Source: Babylonia areolata (taxonomy: Eukaryota > Mollusca > Gastropoda > Neogastropoda > Buccinidae). Taken from it: a stretch of 64,000 nt of DNA. Location of the stretch: positions 16,861,401 through 16,925,400 of the forward strand of contig NC_134878.1 of assembly GCF_041734735.1 (NCBI RefSeq), given 5' to 3'. A program made the translations under genes and the position numbers. The stretch's first letter is position 1; every line of letters starts with the position of its first letter. The notes under the pieces are model-generated. The model worked only from the letters and a program-made list of their open reading frames with translations, did no database searches and was not told the DNA's origin. This document shows, one piece after another, positions 1 to 35,856 of the stretch.

Positions 1-245
1 TCGAAGTGGATTTTTCTGCAGAATTTTGCCAAGAGCAAGCCTTTTGTTGCCGTGGTTTCTCTTACGTGCGCTAAGTGCATGCTACACACGGGACCTCGGT
101 TTATCGTCTCATCCGAATGACTAGCGTCCAGACCACCACTCAAGGTCTAGTGGAGGGGGAGAAAATATCGGCGCCTGAACCGTGATTCGAACCAGCGCGC
201 TCAGATTCTCTCGCTTCCTAGGCGGACGCGTTACCTCTAATCACC
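1..245 (-). repeat. tRNA-derived SINE, family E
   Basis: Related copies at 4,118, 10,080, 22,286, 26,105 and 57,000. Read on the minus strand it starts with a tRNA-like head: a B-box match GGTTCGAATCA, preceded by an A-box-like TAGAGGTAACGC. The body contains the recurring phrase GGGACCTCGGTTTATCGTCT. Low-complexity A-rich DNA follows to about 470. Confidence 0.75.
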
Positions 246-475
246 TTTTTGAAAAAAAGAAAAAAGAAAAAAAAGAATAAAAAACAAAAAACAACACACA
301 AAAAACAACACAAAAAAACACAAAAAACAAAACAAAACAAACAAACAAACAAACAAAAAATCAAGGAAAAGAACAACATACAAACTAAAAACAAAACACA
401 TTCCCTAACCCACTCAAATAAGTGATCAAGAAAAAACCAACAAAAACCTAGAACTGCACTTTAGGCTTTCTGTCG
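246..475. repeat. A-rich low-complexity DNA
   Basis: Almost only A with C and AAAC/AAAAC runs. Nothing else is visible here. Confidence 0.9.
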
Positions 476-483
476 ACATGATT

Positions 484-575
484 TCTGTAATGTTAGCAAT
501 GGTCCTGTCGCCTTTTATCGTGTCAAACAGGATTTTTACCATCCCAAAGGTAACTTTTCCACATGTATTGTTCTG
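484..575 (-). repeat. 92-bp inverted repeat, left copy
   Basis: By eye identical, base for base, to the reverse complement of 2,795-2,886. The minus strand is open across the whole copy and includes GKVTFGMVKILFDTIKGD. Confidence 0.9.
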
Positions 576-651
576 GTTTTTTTTTCATTGCAAAACTGGA
601 ATCATGCTCACAAGGACATCATTACAAAACGTCGAGTCGAGAAGTCGAGTT

Positions 652-781
652 AACAGTATCAGTATCAGTAGCTCAAGTAGGCCGGCGTCACTGTGTTCGG
701 TCAAATCCATATACGCTACACCACATCTGCCAAGCAGATGCCTGACCAGCAGCGTAACCCAACGCTCTTTGTCAGGCCTCG
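652..781 (-). repeat. SINE family A copy
   Basis: Reverse complement of the family that reads GCCTGACTAAGCGCGTTGGG ... TGGTGTAGCGTATATGGA ... CTCCTTGAGCTACTGAAACT. Further copies or fragments are at 998, 4,009, 10,435, 22,546, 25,976, 35,418 and 53,332. Confidence 0.85.
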
Positions 782-997
782 AGAAAAAAAAGATAAAATA
801 AAATAAATAAACAAATAAAAAATAAATAAATAAAATAAAATAAATACATAAATACATAAAAAATACTAATAATAATAATAATAATAATAATATTACAAAA
901 AAGATGATAAATGAACAAATAAATGTGAAACATGCAGACACATTCACACACACACATGCATAACATATACAACAGACATGCAGTTTCACAGATATGA

Positions 998-1117
998 AAG
1001 TTTCAGTAGCTCAAGGAGGCGTCACTGCGTTCGGACAAAACCATATACGCTACACCACATCTGCCAAGCAGATGCCTGACCAGCAGCGTAACCCAACGCG
1101 CTTAGTCAGGCCTTGGA
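998..1117 (-). repeat. SINE family A copy
   Basis: Nearly complete copy in the same orientation as the one at 652. A CA-rich stretch follows to about 1,440. Confidence 0.85.
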
Positions 1118-1440
1118 ACAGATATGAAAGCACAATCAAATACACATAAACGTACATGAGCACCAACACACACACACACATTACCCTGCACCTCCCCCCA
1201 AATCCTCCACACACTTCTTTCTAGACTACATATCGCAGCTTCCACAGCGCACACTCCTCCCCCTCTTCTTTGTACAAACACACACACATACGCCCATATC
1301 CCCCACGTATACAAACGTATATATGCACACCCGCACGTTTCTACACACACATAAAGCTCTCTTGACACATGTGTACACTTACTCCCTCGCGCACGTACAC
1401 AGACATACAAACATACACGCGCGCAGAAGCTGCCACTGAT
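1118..1440. repeat. CA-rich low-complexity DNA
   Basis: Imperfect CACA/CACACG runs. The open frame on the minus strand here is Cys/Val-rich microsatellite translation, not a gene. 1,441-1,716 is unique-looking with no feature seen. Confidence 0.7.
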
Positions 1441-1716
1441 AGGCTGCAATAGGGGTAGGAAAAGATCTAGCGTTTAGGTTTTGCTCAGTGTATTGTATTT
1501 GGAAAAGCCTACAGAGCCTCTGTTCCGTTTTGAAGAAATTTGCGTAATGTTGGTTTGGAAATGATTCCGATATTCACAGAATCACAGAAATGTTTGGCTA
1601 TAGGCTAAAAGCCTTTTGCCCTCATAATCAGTGTCCATTTATGTGCTTTTGGATCACTTGTTGTGAACAAACCCTTGTTTTCATCTGGCATAGTGTATAC
1701 TATATTTATCTACAGC

Positions 1717-2785
1717 TCAGTAAAGATTTAACTCTGTGGAAAATACATGGTTCTTAAACTTTTTGTCAATGTGATTTTTGAAGGCGTTTACCGTTGGTGC
1801 ATTGATGGTGTCATAGGAAAGGTTATTCCACAAATTTATGATACGGTTAGTAAAGAACTTGCGGAACTGGTTAGTTACGAAATTAGTTTTGTTTATTTTG
1901 AAATTGTGCCCTCGAGTTTTATCGTAGTTAGCCATAGTAAACAAGGAAGAGGTGGTGCAAGGATCATAAATATTGTGCATGATCTTATATACTTCAATGA
2001 GATCACCTCTTAATCTTCTAAACTCAAGGCTAGGCATATTAAAAAGAGCCAGGCGCTCCTCATAACTAAGATCACGAGTACTATTAGTATTACTAGTTAT
2101 ACACTTGGTAAATCTGCGTTGAACTCCTTCAATCATATTTATGTGCTTTTTAAGGTAAGGGCACCATACTGAGTTTCCATATTCAATAATAGGGTCTAAC
2201 CAGAGCTTTGAACAATGGAATCATAATTTCGGGAGATTTATTAGTTATAGTTCTCACAAGAAGACCAGAAATTTGATTTCCCTTTTTCACTATATTATTT
2301 ATATGTGCCTCAAAGCTTAGTTCTGGTCCATCGTGATCCCTAAATCTCTTTCCGCTGTTGTACTATCCATTGTTCGAGTTACACCCTTTTCCTGTATCGT
2401 GTACTGATACTGTGGATTATTCTTTCCAAGGTGCAGAACTTTGCATTTCTCGCTGTTAAATTGCAACAGCCAAGTATTTGTCCATTTAACCAGATTATGT
2501 ATACACATTTGCAAGTGATCTCTATCTTCTATATTTCGGATGGCAGAGTAAGCCTTGGTGTCGTCTGCAAAAATTTTTACTTTACAATCTACCTCACCAG
2601 GCATATCATTTATAAAGTATATGAACAAGGTTGGGCCAAGAACACTACCTTGTGGTACACCACTAGTTACCTTAACCTTTGATGATTTACTACTATTTAC
2701 ACTTACAAACTGTGATCTTCCATTTAGAAAGTCTCTGATCCACGATAGTAGCTTGCCTTTTATCCCATAGCCTCCTAGTTACTGT
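1717..2785 (-). mobile_element. LINE fragment with reverse transcriptase, Jockey/CR1-like
   Basis: Minus-strand pieces read LLSWIRDFLNGRSQFVSV, TSGVPQGSVLGPTLFIYFIN and the catalytic FADDTKAY of a non-LTR reverse transcriptase. These are followed by EGVQRRFTKCI and DLSYEERLALFNM, the typical C-terminal part of Jockey/CR1-group ORF2. The element is 5'-truncated within the RT domain. At least two frame changes and a stop occur between the FADD part and the C-terminal part, so it is dead. The final open piece is 139 codons. Confidence 0.9.
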
Positions 2786-2794
2786 AATGTAAAA

Positions 2795-2886
2795 CAGAAC
2801 AATACATGTGGAAAAGTTACCTTTGGGATGGTAAAAATCCTGTTTGACACGATAAAAGGCGACAGGACCATTGCTAACATTACAGA
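2795..2886 (+). repeat. 92-bp inverted repeat, right copy
   Basis: Reverse complement of 484-575. The open frame is on the plus strand and stays open for about 30 more codons past the repeat, with sequence unlike that past the left copy. It directly adjoins the 5' edge of a LINE fragment. Confidence 0.9.
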
Positions 2887-3780
2887 TATTCGTTTGATTT
2901 ATAAAGCATCGTGCTCTACGTATCAGGTAGGTTTTATTGAAGATTTGCTTTCTTTTTGCAATGTCTCCGGTTAGGTAAGCTTATTCGAAATTATGCAATT
3001 AATTATTTCGTCATTGAAAGCAGATGTTGTCTGCTCTTAAAAAGTGGTTACATTCAAAACAAAGTGGACTCCGAAGAGAACCACAATGGTAATGGTGGTT
3101 GGTTGATGGTAACGTAATTGAGAGTTTCTAATTTCACATACATTAAATAATCTTAAGATACAATGGTATCAGCACTTAACTATTATAAATCTGTCAATTA
3201 TTATTTGATTTAAAGATTATTTTCCAAAGTAAATAATATGTAATGTAGACTATTGATTTGCTATTTTTTTTCGAAAACACCTTTTGATACATTTTAATTT
3301 TGTCCATTTATTGCCTTTTCTTATCAATACAAATTCAAACTTTAAACTACGCATCATGTTTGGTGCGAAAGGGGATGAAATACACTGGCGATTTGTATTT
3401 TTATTTTTTATCTAAATCACTATAACATCATGTGAATGCCTTGAAATAAAACATGTACTGCATGACAGCATAATCAACACAAATGCAGGTATGAAAGTGT
3501 GGAAGAAAATAAGGAAAAAAGCATAAGGGAGATAATTAGTTGGCGAATTCCAAACTCGGGGGTGCGGGAGGGGGGCCGGGGAGGGGGTTTCTGTTGACGT
3601 ATTATTCATTTGTATTTTGTGATCCGTTTATTTTGTTGTAAAAAAAATGCTTAAAACATTTATCTCCACCCTTCGTAAAGTCACCATCATGACAAAGAAA
3701 TAAATCTATTGGCTCAAAGGTTAAGCTCGTCAGCGGTCGTTCAGCAAGTTGTTTCCCATGTCAGCAAACCGTGACTGAAG
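2887..3780. other. AT-rich intergenic DNA, nothing recognised
   Basis: No exon-like open frame, repeat family or RNA gene seen. Confidence 0.6.
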
Positions 3781-3786
3781 ACCAAA

Positions 3787-3796
3787 CCCCCCCCCC

Positions 3797-3847
<51 letters not shown>

Positions 3848-3860
3848 TCTCTCTCTCTCC
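3787..3860. repeat. Poly-C tract with CT extension
   Basis: About 58 C (one TG interruption) followed by CT repeats. A homopolymer this long is a likely point of assembly uncertainty. Confidence 0.9.
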
Positions 3861-4008
3861 CAATGTCATTAAGGGTCGAAGTTTAAAATGAAGATGTTCT
3901 AGGTTTTCTTTGGTTTTTTTGTTGTTGTTGTCCCCCCCCCCTCCTTTACCCCCCTTCCCTGAGTTTGTTCAGGTTGAGATTGTCTCCTCTTACACTGCAG
4001 TGAATGGC

Positions 4009-4082
4009 TGTTTTCAGTTTGTCTCAAAAGGGGATCACTGCCTTCGGACAAATCCATATGCGCTACACCACATCAACAGAGA
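4009..4082 (-). repeat. SINE family A fragment
   Basis: Degraded 5' half (plus-strand view) of family A, ending in CTACACCACATC. Confidence 0.6.
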
Positions 4083-4117
4083 ATTTGCGAATGTATTTGT
4101 GTATCTAGCAGATTAGA

Positions 4118-4363
4118 TTTCCTCATAACCTTGCCAGTGGACAAGTCTCATGCTGCCATGTGGGGTTCTTTTTTCAGTGTGTCAAGTGCATGCTGCATAA
4201 GGGACCTCAGTTTGTCGTCTCATCCGAATGACTATACACTCAATTTGATTTTCCAGTCAAACCTGGGAGAAAGGGCAAGACCAGGGATTCAAACTCATAC
4301 CCTCACGGACACTGCATTGACACTGAGATAAACGTCTTAACCATTCTACTACCTCTCTCATGG
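4118..4363 (-). repeat. SINE family E copy (empty TTAA site)
   Basis: Shares GGGACCTCAGTTTGTCGTCT with other copies. Near its end it reads ACGTCTTAACCATTCTACTA with an uninterrupted TTAA. The copy at 26,105 carries a MITE at this same point. Confidence 0.8.
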
Positions 4364-6476
4364 GTTGGACGATGCATACATAGTTCAGAAATTTGACGGC
4401 ATCCTTCTGTGAACAGGAATTTGTATAGGCAGATAACTGTGGGGTCTTAATAGATTGCAGGTATACGCATATTACTCTATCAAAACAAGTTGCATCACCA
4501 CTAGTTTTGATGGAGGAAAAAAGTCCACTGCTCTCCCTCTCTCTCTGTATGGCAGTCAGTCAGTCAGTCTGTATGGCAGTCAGTCAGTCAGTCTGCTTGT
4601 TTCTCTGTCACTTGCATAACATTCAGTTTAGACTTCCTTGTGTGTGTGTGTGTTTCTGATGTTGTTTTTCACACTGTAACAGTTTGTCATCTGTTTGTTT
4701 CTTTTGTTTGTGTTTGGGCTTGATTGGCTATAGGTAAATTCTAATTTAGAAAAAAAAGAACTATCTAAGCAGATTACCATGAACAGTGCACAGGGCTTTT
4801 GACTGGGCATAAGGTGTTTATAGCTGTACACAGTGTTCTTTCTTTTAAAACCAGATTATAGTGAATGTTATAAAATGACGATATTCAAAACATTTGAAGC
4901 TCCTGTGTGATGCTATGTGTGTGGTGTCTCAAACTGTGATCTTTTCACAGTAGAGGGATTGTGCTGAGAAGCAGACCTATGTTGAGCTGTTATGCAGCTG
5001 TTGTACAGCAAAACTCTGTGTGTTCATGTGTGTGTGCCTCTGTTCATGCGTAAGTGTGTAATGAACATGACTGTATCAATGAGTATCTGTACACATTTAC
5101 ACTTGCAAGATAGTCACAAATGCTTTGATGCATATGAATGTGTGTACATGCAGGTGGCGTGTGAGTGTGTGTGTGTGTGTGTATGTCTATTTGTACATGC
5201 ACACATGCATGATCTTCATGTGTCTTAAGTTTCAGCATGTAGCACTTGCCATCTACATCTTTTGTCCACATCCTTCACAAAAGCCACAACACAAATATGA
5301 TTCCAGAAGACACAGCAATATTTACTATTCTGCAGCCTTAAAAAAAAAAAAAAATCAGGTGAAATGAACAGTAATGTTATGTTTCTTCTCAATGCAACCA
5401 TATTTTGATCAAAAACAAAAAGGGAAGCAAACTCTAAACATGAAATATATCGTATGAAAGTTAATACAACACAAAAGCAACACAAGTAAGCTCGAAAATA
5501 TTGAATGAGAGAAAACAAAAACAAAAAAAAACAAAAAAAACAACACCATAAATGTCTTTCTTCACAATTTGAAACATTAAGTATTGTGTCACATAATACA
5601 ATATTGCAAGTGAGCCAGATTGTATCAAGACATGAAAAATGCATGAAAAATAAAGGCAATCTGAGGATATGATGATGTATCTTCCTGATATCAAATCAGA
5701 TGAATAATATACACCTTTGAAAAGGTACTAAAATAGATAAGGTGGCTGATAAAAGGAAATTATAAAACAAGGACAAAGTATCCTGTACTTATATCAGGAA
5801 AAGAAAAAAATAGCTGAAATCTCAGGATTTCACCATAATTAAAATCACAGGATTTTTTAAATATACAATATAGCTGTGGATTTCATCATTATACAGCTGA
5901 AATCATGACATAACGATGCAATATGAAAGAACACCAGATGACCAGATTTCATTATGCACTGTAACACTCGGATGATGACTGATGTTCTTCCTGATTCACA
6001 TGTAGATAGTGGACAAAATAATGAAAAGAGTTGGGAAAAAGTACCGGTATGACAATATGCCAGACATTTGATATGATGTTCATTAGAATGAATACATTCA
6101 AGACTACTATACCTGAATCAAAATAATAACAGCGCTTGTTTTCTTTATTCATACACACTTTAAGGACAAACACAGACATACAGAAAGATTTATGAACAAT
6201 GACAACATGATACACAAGCGATTATTTTAAGATTATGTGAAATGAAGCTACGTTCACAGCTGATTAAATATCCTTGATACAGAACAAGCTACTTCATTCC
6301 CATTTTCTTTCTAAATTCAAGTGAACAATCAATTCTGCTTTTGTCTCCCAATTCAAAATAAGTAGGCTACTCAACAGTTCATGTTTTCTAAGATCTAAGA
6401 TTGCATCTTGGGTCACAGCAAATCAAACTGCAGCACTCACTGGAATTACCCTTCATCGGACATAAAATCTGCATCC
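4364..6476. other. Intergenic DNA, little recognised
   Basis: Holds a GGCAGTCAGTCAGTC duplication (4,551-4,592), a short TG tract (5,165-5,182) and A runs. No exon is recognised. A very long TMEM8 3' UTR could reach into it, but nothing shows this. Confidence 0.5.
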
Positions 6477-7147
6477 ATTACCTCTCTCTGGACGACAGAA
6501 TGCGTGAGCATTCCTACATAAAATGTGTTTCGGATAACGGAATGGAATAGCATTTTCAAAAAATAAAAATCCATCATGCGCTGTACACATGATTTTGTGA
6601 TTAGCCAAGCAGAGTGCACTATTCTGTGTCACTCCACAACTGAATGGTATGATTGGCCAGCCTGTCATGTGTGGCCCGTCTCGCACACACGCTGGCAAAA
6701 TCACTGACCGGTCGTATGCTCACGTGCCAGCCTGTTGGCAAAGTGGATTCTTCTCAAAATGTTGTGGAGCGAACAAGGCAGCAACGGCTATGTTTTAGCG
6801 TTGCCGAAGTACTTGAAATGCTACAAACTGAAGGGTCGGACATTGAAGAGGTGGATGATGATGAAGAATGAAGTGAATTAAGTGCAGAAAGCGAGCACTG
6901 GTATGGTGATTTGGGGTGAAAAATTTGCATTATTTTCTACAAAATGGTAAGACTGTAAAAATAAGATGAGAAATTTGATTTTTTTTAATTTTTTTTTTTA
7001 CATGTAATAGCCCAACACGTAATAAACCAGTTCTGAAAGTTTCTTACTCTGTATTTCGTATTGTTTGTAATTTTTTTCCAAACCCTTACAAATGGGCCGT
7101 CTGTTGGGAAAAGCAAGGGAGAAAACTTGTCATCCCGAGTAAGTTTA
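6473..7147. mobile_element. piggyBac-like MITE, degraded copy
   Basis: Parallels 26,345-27,005 over its whole length, with end sequences CTCTCTCTGGACGA and TCCCGAGTAAG; the flanking TTAA sites have decayed. It retains a remnant, SVAEVLEMLQTEGSDIEEVD then acidic DDDEE, that looks like a piggyBac transposase N-terminus. The rest of a transposase is absent. Confidence 0.7.
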
Positions 7148-8278
7148 AGAAAACATAAAACCTTTCTAAAAACTTTAGGCAGTCTCGCTCACACACAGAT
7201 GAACTTACTGACACCAATCATTGATTAAATTTACTTTTATCTGACTTAATGGTATTTTATTTGATAACAAACTCAGTATTATTTCATTTTCTTTAAACTT
7301 CCTATTCATTAATTTGCAGATTGAGGGGACTGCATATCAGTATTTAATCTTTTTTTTTTTTTAAAGACCACCATTATTATTATGAAGCTATTGTCATTAT
7401 AATATAAAATGATGAACAAAACAACACTTGTAAAACCATCACAATTATCAACAGTTGCTGTACACATCCTGATTACTGACGTTTTAAAAAAAATGAATAA
7501 TAATTGTTTGTTAATATCATTATTGTTGGTAAAATCTTGTGAAAGCCTCTTGTGAGGATCTAATTTTGATCGGTCAATTTGTGCAGAACATGAGGCAGGT
7601 ATGACTAAACATTCTGAGTGTAAGCAGTTATGATATACAGAATACATTTTACAAGGTAACGATATTTTCATGACTTTCACATTTCAGAAAAATTGGATTC
7701 AAAATGAGAATATAAATCACAAAAATATCTTCCATTCTACTAACCAGATTTTCATTTATAATACCATATGTAGTATTAAAACAAAAATCTTATAAAATAC
7801 TAGGTAGTATTACCTCCACATTGCTTAAACAAAATTTCTAATTTAAAAACAACAACAGAATAAATCATTTTATGCATAATGACCTGGAAAGCATAGTATT
7901 CAACCAACCAAACGACATTCAAAAGTATATATATATATATACAACAGGATTTCAAATTAAAATTTTTACAACAAAGCAAAACAACACACTAGCTTGTGGA
8001 CGGGGGGTGGGGGTGGGGGGTGCCACAGAAACAAATAATACAAACACAAGATCCTAATTGGACTGACCCGAAAAAAAAGTGATAATTCCCAAACAAAAAC
8101 CTTTGCTAATCACAGCAACAACTCTTTACAACCAGGTCAAAGTTCACCCAGCAACAACTCTTTACATCCAGGTCAAAGTTCAAAGGAGAAAGTCATGAAA
8201 AGCATGCAATAACAATCAAAGGAATGGACATGATTAATGAAGGAGATTCTCCTCCTTTCTCCCTTGATTTAATTCTGG
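7148..8278. other. AT-rich DNA downstream of TMEM8
   Basis: Contains a short AT run (7,928-7,940), a G-rich patch near 8,000 and a two-copy 40-bp direct repeat (8,115-8,190) containing ACCAGGTCAAAGTTCA. No gene seen. Confidence 0.5.
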
Positions 8279-8892
8279 TTTATTTCATTCTAAAATATTA
8301 AGATGAAGTTAAAAAAATTTTTTTTTAAATCATGTCATCTGACAGGATGTAATTTCCAGTGTCTACTGATTTCAGTACAAAGAAAGCATAACTGCAGAAA
8401 GCAGACATACACACAAAGAAGGCAAAACAACGTCAACAAATTTCTACACTAATCATTTAATTGGTTAGTCATATGCAAAATAAACAGACACAGACAGACA
8501 ACGATGCATAAAATTGATCCAAACATTTGTTTACAACAAACTCACATTCACTTTCAAATATAAACGCAGTGGTCCAACATATTAACTTTTATCAAAATTG
8601 CATCTTGAAAGTAAATCTTGGCAAGCTTGACGTCAGTGCCAAAAAAGCAACAACAACAACAACAACAATAAAACCTGATTGTGCCTGAATACAAAAGTAA
8701 ACTCAGACAAAATGTTTTGGTAGAATCGAGCAACAGGATTTTCTAATTCTTTCCGAAATATACATAAAGAGAACCGGAACTGCAATCTGCATGAGAAAAT
8801 ATTGCTGCTCTCACGACAGTCGCTAGATCTGTTCCAGTGAGTCCTGATGGACGGCGCTCTCTTCCGCAGCCTGCAGGTCACCAGTCTTGGTG
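8279..8892 (-). promoter_or_regulatory. Probable TMEM8 3' UTR with candidate poly(A) signal
   Basis: After the TGA the minus strand has no coding match. The first canonical AATAAA on that strand is at 8,284-8,279, about 610 nt past the stop. Further AATAAA matches near 7,255 and 6,139 would give longer UTRs. A 40-bp direct duplication lies just beyond (8,115-8,190). Confidence 0.4.
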
Positions 8893-34658
<25,766 letters not shown>

Positions 34659-34836
34659 CTTTCTCGTCCTCCCTTCAACAGGGACAGGGCTCTCCTTCCT
34701 ACTTTCTCGCCCAGCTGAAGTGAAACACAACGAAGAATCCAGGGCAAATCGTCTATCAGGCTAGCTTCCCCTGAACACGTTTGGGTGACCCCCCCTTGTC
34801 AACAGTCATTTCCGGGAAGCGGGGAATTCAAAGGAT
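34659..34836. promoter_or_regulatory. Candidate bidirectional promoter, TMEM8 / MTFR1
   Basis: The TMEM8 ATG (34,658, minus) and the first ATG of the MTFR1 leader (34,837, plus) face away from each other with 178 bp between them. No TATA box is evident. A perfect TTCCGGGAA palindrome at 34,810-34,818 fits the STAT-type TTCNNNGAA pattern and contains an ETS-like TTCC core. Transcription start sites are not visible from sequence. Confidence 0.5.
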
Positions 34837-34870
34837 ATGACGATGTCGCTCACTGTAGACTGAAGTGAAC
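34837..34870 (+). other. End of probable non-coding exon 1 of MTFR1, with uORF
   Basis: A strong donor, GAAC|GTAAGT, ends this exon at 34,870. A uORF of eight codons plus stop (34,837-34,863, two in-frame ATGs) lies just before it. The exon's 5' end is not defined. It would splice to an acceptor such as TTTCAG at 35,661-35,663, ahead of the coding start. Confidence 0.5.
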
Positions 34871-35064
34871 GTAAGTTTCGATTTTTTTTATTTTTACGTC
34901 TGTTGCGACGTCTTTTTTTACGTTAATGTATTCAGTTTCTTTATAGTAGCTTATACATACTAATAGGGACAGAAACTATTGTTTTTCTGGATGACTTAGT
35001 TTTAGTTTTCTAAGGTCCACGCACATGGAGTGTCAGGTAGGGTATTAGTCTATTACTCTGGATC

Positions 35065-35192
35065 AAGGACTTTGTCTCAAAGGAAACAGAGGGTGGTTGT
35101 GAATGGAACATCACAGCATGCAGATATCACAAGTAGTATCCCACAAGGTAGTGTTCTATGACCCTTCTTTTCCTGTTGTACATTAATGACCC
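35065..35192 (+). mobile_element. LINE reverse-transcriptase fragment
   Basis: Reads WIKDFVSKRKQRVVVNG and then SSIPQGSVL, an RT motif, and with a shift a possible LYIND. A short dead fragment in MTFR1 intron 1. Confidence 0.65.
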
Positions 35193-35285
35193 ACACACCC
35201 CAAAATCACCATCTCACCCCACCCCCCGCCCAACAGCTGATGCAGAGGCTTGGCATCATGTCAGTGCACGCTGAATCCAGTGTAT

Positions 35286-35287
<2 letters not shown>

Positions 35288-35337
<50 letters not shown>
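35288..35337. repeat. CA microsatellite
   Basis: (CA)n, MTFR1 intron 1. Confidence 0.95.
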
Positions 35338-35338
<1 letters not shown>

Positions 35339-35417
35339 TTAGTTATTATTATTTATTTATTTATTTGTGTAAGCTTATCTCATTTATTCACCTTTCTTTT
35401 TTCTTTTTTTTTTCCCC

Positions 35418-35540
35418 TCAAGGCCTGACTAAGCACGTTGGGTTACACTGCTGGTCAGGCATCTGCTTGGCAGATGTGGTGTAGCGTATATGGATTTGTC
35501 CGAACGCAGTGACGCCTCCTTGAGCTACTGAAACTGAAAC
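35418..35540 (+). repeat. SINE family A copy with CACT tail
   Basis: Complete core of family A ending GAAACTGAAAC, followed by (CA)n(CTCA)n to 35,590. It lies only about 75 bp upstream of the MTFR1 exon 2 acceptor. Confidence 0.9.
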
Positions 35541-35663
35541 ACACACACACACACACTCACTCACTCACTCACTCACTCACTCACTCACTCATATGACATT
35601 ATTGTTGATTATATCACACCAAAGACTGTGAATAAAAGTATTTTTAAAATGAATATGTTTCAG

Positions 35664-35856
35664 GTAACTCAAGAAAAAAAAGTTTAAGAACAGTTTTCCA
35701 AGCATCACCCATTCACTGAATGTGACAAGCATGGGAGACAAGCTTGTGACAGTGACGGATATTTTGGAGGCAGGACATCACAATGACAGAGAGGAGGATG
35801 CAGAAGATGTGCTGTCATGGCTGCTGGAAAACCTGGCCCGTGTCTTTCTGCACATG
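35664..35856 (+). CDS. MTFR1: MTFR1 exon 2 (coding from 35,731)
   Basis: Coding starts at ATG 35,731 and gives 42 residues, MGDKLVTVTDILEAGHHNDR and then WLLENLARVFLHM. Donor ATG|GTGAGA, phase 0. The 5' edge at 35,664 is only a candidate acceptor. A minimal AUG-UGA pair sits at 35,720-35,725, 11 nt before the start and out of frame with it. Confidence 0.85.

Noticed and set aside
585-989. Hydrophobic minus-strand frame rich in Phe, Ile and Tyr
   Set aside because: Low-complexity AAT/AAATA repeat plus a SINE; no membrane protein.
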